From the NCBI RefSeq assembly GCF_964340395.1, contig NC_135553.1, positions 21,064,449 through 21,128,448 on the forward strand: 64,000 nt of DNA, read 5' to 3'. The stretch comes from Glandiceps talaboti (lineage: Eukaryota > Hemichordata > Enteropneusta > Spengelidae). Position 1 is the stretch's first letter; the number at the start of each line of letters is the position of its first letter. The translations under genes and the position numbers were made by a program. A model generated the notes under the pieces. That model saw only the letters and a list, made by a program, of their open reading frames with translations, was not told the origin of the DNA and ran no database searches. Below, piece after piece: positions 60,301 through 64,000 of the stretch.

Positions 60301-63300
60301 TATGACTCAATGTTACTTTCAAGTCAAAGATTACTACTGCAAGTCTTGAATCATATGGAAGGATCTCTATCCATACATGTTAATTATTTTGTAAGTAAAT
60401 ATTTTTTATTGTATTCCAGCTCTTAAAAATGTGAACCATTTTTTTTTGCAGCTAAGAAAGAGATGGAATGTATTACAGAATGAAAAGGTATGTACTATAT
60501 GTTGATCTATTAGCTAGTAACAACTTTATTATACTGTAGATTAAGAGTGGGTCTCTAAGTTACTCGGAGTCTATTAAAGTTAGTAACAGCTGTGGGCCAC
60601 AGTGCTCATGAGAGTCAACAGAAATGTTTATTCATGAGTGAACATTGAATATTCAGGACTCCTAAGTGCTTAGTCCTTTCAGTGTAAAACATCTCATGAA
60701 TATTCATTTTCACCCAACATCTGAACTCGCAAGTAATTGTAGATGATGTAAAATCATAAAATGATTCTCCAGAACCCATATCTCTATATCCTGGAGTGTT
60801 ATTCCCCTTTAACCTTGACCATTCTCTTCAAGGTCAACTGTTTATTCTAGTTTCCAACTCCAGTAGACGTCTTTTTTTAAAAATATATGTATATTGATGA
60901 CAGAGAGTTTTATTATGGTATTACCAGTACAGCTGTACAAAATAATTGTTGTCTTTTTAGCATTGTAAACAATCAAGCTCTAGATGAGTTTCAAACATAG
61001 TGAAACCAGTGACCTTGGTATCACAAGAATTTTTTGTACAGTGTACAATGGTATTTTTGTTTTGTCTTTGCAGTCAATTGACATTGAGAAGAGTGCAATT
61101 GATGATGATCTGATGCAAGGCAAAGCTGCCAGTGTCAGTTATATGAAAGCTGTAGAGGTCATGTCAGGTTAGTTACGATGCAAGGCAAAACTGCCAGTGT
61201 CAGTTATATGAAAGCTGTAGACGTCATGTCAGGTTAGTTACTATGCAAGGCAAAGCTGCCAGTGTCAGTTATATGAAAGCTGTAGAGGTCATGTCAGGTT
61301 AGTTACTATGCAAGGCAAAGCTGCCTGTGTCAGCTATATGAAAGCTAGCTGTAGAGGTCATGTTCAGTAAGGGACAATGCAAAGCAAAGTCGCATGTGTC
61401 AGTTATATGAAAGCTGTAGAGGCCATGTTGGCAAGTAAACCCAAACCCAAATACCAGACCTGTGCTTGAATATCCATACTTCGTTTCATTGCATCGTCGT
61501 AAACCACAGCCTCTTTTATGGCACTGTCCAAGATACACCGTGGTCGTGAGCCCTGGTTTGCAAGAATGTTTCATTGAAATTTAGCACTGATTTTAATAAA
61601 TAAGATAACCATTAATCATATGCTGAAAATTTCCACTTGCACATTTGTTTATAATTTTTTTACAGACTGTCAATATATTTGAGACTGTAACTTTCTTTGT
61701 TTTAAATTATTTTATTATTTCCAGATGATATTGATTTCAGATTGTCATTCCTACCAATATGCAGGGATTTTGATTTCACTCAGGAAATAGAGGATAAAAT
61801 TTACAATGAGTAAGTAATGGGAATAACAATTTCATCTTATGTAATGATAAAATAATATCATAAGTAGGCAAAGCCCATAAGCTCGTGCAGGGTAGATTCA
61901 TTTGTAACCGTGACTAGCTGCCTCATGATGATATTGTAGATAGCGGCCTCTGCGTGGAGAATGCACATAGTATAAAACCACCCAAAAAACTTGCTTAGTA
62001 TACATAGGACGTGCATGCATACTAGTCATTGAGCTGCTATGCAGCCGCTGTGCGGATTATTATTACGTATATACTGGAGATTACCTGCATTGGTGTGCAT
62101 GCATACTAGTGGTAGTTTCACTGCAGTGCAATATCGAAAACATTATTGCCCACCTCCATGCAAATGATATGCAAATGTGGATGTGATCATTTGCTACACA
62201 CAGAATTGCATGATCGCCATGTATGATTTTTATGATTTTTTTAATGGAAATTTGCCGTTTCAGATGAAAATGTAATAATAACAGAACTCCATGCCACATT
62301 GAGATCTAGTGAGGGTACTCAAGAGTATTTGCATGCACTCATGCATGCAGTGTTTTTCTGCTGCACTTTCACTAACTATGCTTGTGAAAGTACGTACCAC
62401 AGAGGACACTGCATGCACACGTGCAAATACCCTGTGTACACCACACTTGCACTCACATATCATGGAGTTTTGTCATATTATTGCATAATGTACTGGTGAA
62501 TACTTAACACCACTCTGTGCGCATGCTAATGGTTCCACTGCAGCGTAATACCGGGAACATTATTTGCATACAAACATGCATGCAAATGATATGTAGATGA
62601 GGATGCAATCTTTCCTTGCACACAAAATTTTTGGTCACAAAGTATGATATTAGTGAAATTTATTGTTTCAGATAAACAATCATGTAATAATAACAGAACC
62701 CCATACCGCATGACTGCCAGTGTGGATACTCAGAGCCTGAGAGGTACTGGTATTTGCATTCATGTTTGCAGTGTCTTCTTCTATGCTGTCGCTGCACATG
62801 CCAAGCTCGTAAAATTGCACCTACAGAGAACACTCCAATGCTTAAGATGCAAATACTCAAAGTACACAACACTTGCACTTAAGGACCATGGGGCCCTGTC
62901 ACATCATCAATATTTGCATAATGAATTATTATGTACTAGACATATTCTTTGTGAGTTGATGTCAAAATTTCTTTATTTCTACAGTCTCAAGAAAGACCAC
63001 CCTGAGAATGAACTGACTTGGAATGCCTTGGCTAGAAGACATCTTGTCAATGAACAGAAGGTTATTATTGATGCCAAACACAGAAAACTAGATCCAGGTG
63101 AGTGTTCAAAATGGTTTTACATCAATCAGAAATGTTGACTGTCATTCTCAACTCAAAAAATGTACCATATAGAGATTTCGTTCAAGTGTCTACCCCAGAT
63201 TAGCAGGTGCAGGTTTTCTTGTAAATATAGCAAAGCATTAATTTATTTTTGGTATTCATATAACTTTTTATGTAATGGCAGCCAAATTTGGGCAACAGCT

Positions 63301-64000
63301 ACGAAACCTCTGAAGACATAGAGACTGCACTCAAGTGCCTACTCCTGTTACTCTCAGGGACAATCTTTCTTTGAGACCCTTGACCATTTCCCATGGCTTT
63401 AACCTTCAGGGTCAAATAGCAAAATCAACTTGAAGCCATTTTTTTTTTTGCACTTGAGGATGATCAAGGTCTGTAGTTAACGGATAAAAATATCGCATTC
63501 TTTTCCAATTTACCATTCCAAAGTAACTATATTGTACTGTCTTATTGATTCTTGGAACCATGAACAATATATTGTCTAATGATTATACTGTTTATGATGC
63601 ACTTTTGGGTATTTTTTTTCAAAGCTTGTCCAACTTGATTCAGTACATGGAACATGCTCACCATATTTGGTGTGAAAATTCACCATTTGTACAGTCATAC
63701 ATCATCATCATCATCATCATCATTCGTCAATAGACAGAAGATCCACGTTAATCACTAGCACACTTTTCCTCCACATTTCTGTATTATTCATGATGGTGAG
63801 AATCTCCCTTTCATCATTTCGGGCAACTTCCTTCTTCAGCATATCTGGATATGTCAGCATAATGTCTGATATCAAGAATATCAAATAAAAAAATATCTAT
63901 TTTTTTGTTCATGTATAGATTCTAACTTTTCTTGTAGATATAGCAGTTTTACAGTTAGAAGAGAAATGTTTTGCTGTATTTGACAAAGCTGTCAAGAAGG
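52812..64000 (+). CDS. UTP6: UTP6, small-subunit processome component (3' partial)
   Basis: Thirteen exons join in phase: 52812-52903, 53269-53353, 53977-54018, 54477-54548, 55617-55685, 56787-56850, 58045-58163, 59152-59184, 60452-60487, 61074-61167, 61725-61809, 62985-63097 and 63938 to the window end. They give about 322 residues of a family about 600 long. The start MAEFVQQRMEEMLPELEQLE and the following EINLLSLINKRRKRIGYFFK are characteristic of UTP6. From about residue 98, half-a-TPR (HAT) repeats follow (LWMSHIQFCKKW; LWIMAAKFEMED; RGLFLRALRFHPESKQLW). In the nucleolus, UTP6 belongs to the UTP-B complex of the SSU processome, needed for 18S rRNA maturation. The donor of exon 7 (gtagag) is weak. 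All other junctions are ordinary GT-AG. Confidence 0.95.
54573..54930 (+). repeat. dispersed palindromic repeat family C, copy in UTP6 intron 4
   Basis: Begins TATACCATGCATAAGCC only about 25 bp after the donor of exon 54477-54548 and carries the complete terminal palindrome ending near GGCTGAACAAAGAAAAATAT. Confidence 0.88.
55454..55513. repeat. (CTGT)n microsatellite
   Basis: CTGT units with one CATCTGTCTTTC interruption in UTP6 intron 4. Confidence 0.96.
55617..63097 (+). CDS. UTP6: UTP6 exons 5-12: HAT repeat region
   Basis: These exons encode residues about 98-302, a run of HAT repeats with the usual aromatic spacing, ending LTWNALARRHLVNEQ. Exons 59152-59184 (33 nt) and 60452-60487 (36 nt) are micro-exons in phase 0. 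They are supported by the continuity EYFRLELMNADKLRKRW with the family. Exon 10 (61074-61167) has its 3' part and donor copied downstream four times (61168-61437). Confidence 0.92.
55736..55990 (+). repeat. dispersed palindromic repeat family C, copy in UTP6 intron 5
   Basis: Begins TTATACCATGCATGAGCC about 50 bp after the donor of exon 55617-55685. The middle is shortened, and the terminal palindrome (AAAATACTCATGAGC and partner) is kept. Confidence 0.85.
56086..56625. repeat. MITE-like family B, copy 3 (diverged)
   Basis: Starts ACACTAGCTGCAACTGGACC. ATATTGTACACC, GTGTAGCAGTACACA and CAAATTGATTTTTGGGTCC match copy 1. The right end is not clear. Confidence 0.7.
56880..56930. repeat. (CATA)n microsatellite
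   Basis: About 50 bp of CATA units starting 29 bp after the donor of UTP6 exon 56787-56850. Confidence 0.95.
57295..57475. repeat. (CATA)n/(CGTA)n compound microsatellite
   Basis: CATA units switch to CGTA units and back twice, giving CpG-bearing, self-complementary TACGTACG blocks. It lies in UTP6 intron 6 (56851-58044). Confidence 0.97.
59195..59397. repeat. short foldback element next to UTP6 exon 8
   Basis: The left TTTAAAGTTGAACTCCACTC with AAGGAAATA pairs with the right TATTTCCTGGAGAGGCGTTC and ACTTTAAA. It starts 11 bp after the donor of exon 59152-59184. Confidence 0.82.
59602..59936 (+). mobile_element. tRNA-derived SINE (family S), copy 2
   Basis: GTCATGGTGAATGGTTAGAG, B-box-like GCAGGTTTGAGCCC, tail TGTAAAGCGCTTTGAGCACA and TATATAAGAACCAACATTAT. 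It is the best preserved copy and lies in UTP6 intron 8. Confidence 0.87.
59963..60297 (-). mobile_element. tRNA-derived SINE (family S), copy 3, inverted
   Basis: On the + strand, CAGGGTTTGAACCTGCAACC and GGCCACTCTAACCATTTGAC are the reverse complement of the SINE head. It lies about 27 bp from copy 2 in opposite orientation. Confidence 0.85.
60573..60812. repeat. CCTGGAGTGTTATTCC-ended repeat, copy 2
   Basis: GCAAGTAATTGTAGATGATG, TCTCCAGAACCCATA and CCTGGAGTGTTATTCCCC match 31497-31672. It lies in UTP6 intron 9. Confidence 0.75.
61112..61437 (+). repeat. tandem ~65-bp repeat covering UTP6 exon 10 end and donor
   Basis: The last ~55 nt of exon 10 plus the donor gttagttac are repeated with a 65-bp period (unit starts near 61112, 61177, 61242, 61307 and 61376). 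Copies 2 and 3 keep the donor; copies 4 and 5 have decayed. The period is not a multiple of three, and read-through meets TAG in the donor, so these copies do not look like cassette exons. Confidence 0.9.
61860..61975. repeat. two-locus dispersed repeat, copy 2
   Basis: AGGCAAAGCCCATAAGCTCG and CTGCCTCATGATGATATTGT match 18035-18145. Confidence 0.85.
62085..62495 (+). repeat. family E element, intact copy
   Basis: Starts near ACTGCAGTGCAATATC and carries ATGCAAATGATATGCAAATG and GGAAATTTGCCGTTTCAG. It ends with CACACTTGCACTCACATATC. UTP6 intron 11 (61810-62984) is mostly filled by this and the next copy. Confidence 0.85.
62510..62945 (+). repeat. family E element, second copy in tandem
   Basis: Same order of landmarks as 62085-62495 (CACTGCAGCGTAATACC, ATGCATGCAAATGATATG, CACAACACTTGCACTTAAGG), ending 40 bp before the acceptor of UTP6 exon 62985-63097. 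Confidence 0.85.
63098..63937 (+). other. UTP6 intron 12
   Basis: Only a short (ATC)n run at 63700-63724 is notable. No coding or RNA feature was seen. Confidence 0.6.
63938..64000 (+). CDS. UTP6: UTP6 exon 13, cut by the window end
   Basis: Acceptor cttgtag completes the codon left open in exon 12 (LDP then DIAVLQLEEKCFAVFD and on). The frame is open to the last base, and the C-terminal half of the gene lies beyond the window. Confidence 0.85.

Noticed and set aside
61299-61574. Minus-strand open frame with cysteines
   Set aside because: Overlaps the decayed UTP6 exon-10 repeats and a stretch shared with 5920-5990; no splice support.
62644-63138. 164-residue open frame read as one exon of UTP6
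   Set aside because: Its first part is family E repeat. Only 62985-63097 matches UTP6, bounded by a proper acceptor and donor.

Overview
This window is animal nuclear DNA. It is AT-rich, its introns are long and follow GT-AG, and it carries many microsatellites, tRNA-derived SINEs and short foldback (MITE-like) elements. The proteins look like those of deuterostomes, and the repeat load suits a marine invertebrate such as a hemichordate or similar. The species cannot be fixed from the sequence. There are no prokaryotic features.

Three protein-coding genes were rebuilt exon by exon, checking splice sites and codon phase at every junction. (1) A VWA3A-like gene on the + strand, 30 exons from 319 to 36984. 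Its first exon or exons lie upstream of the window; about 1,264 residues are visible. (2) DNAAF5 (HEATR2), the dynein-arm assembly factor, on the - strand. It is complete in 9 exons from 52448 down to 43168 and encodes 836 residues. (3) UTP6, a subunit of the small-subunit processome, on the + strand from 52812. Thirteen exons (about 322 residues) are visible before the window ends.

Layout: 1-36984 is VWA3A and its repeat-filled introns. 36985-43167 is the tail-to-tail interval, with the VWA3A 3' region, no supported gene and several repeats. 43168-52448 is DNAAF5. 52449-52811 is a 363-bp head-to-head interval that probably acts as a divergent promoter. 52812-64000 is UTP6.

VWA3A and DNAAF5 are both genes of motile cilia; UTP6 is a housekeeping ribosome-biogenesis gene sharing the DNAAF5 promoter region. 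The most unusual structure is an array of five 92-bp repeats in VWA3A intron 12. Each repeat carries a copy of the 3' end of exon 12 as an AG-51 nt-GT unit that stays in frame, so the array could act as tandem cassette mini-exons. A second array that duplicates an exon end and its donor lies in UTP6. Other points are a three-fold repeated architecture in VWA3A with only the last metal site intact, four RP-x-S-A motifs in the same protein, a DR5+DR1 array of AGGTCA half-sites in the divergent promoter, and many recurring foldback families.
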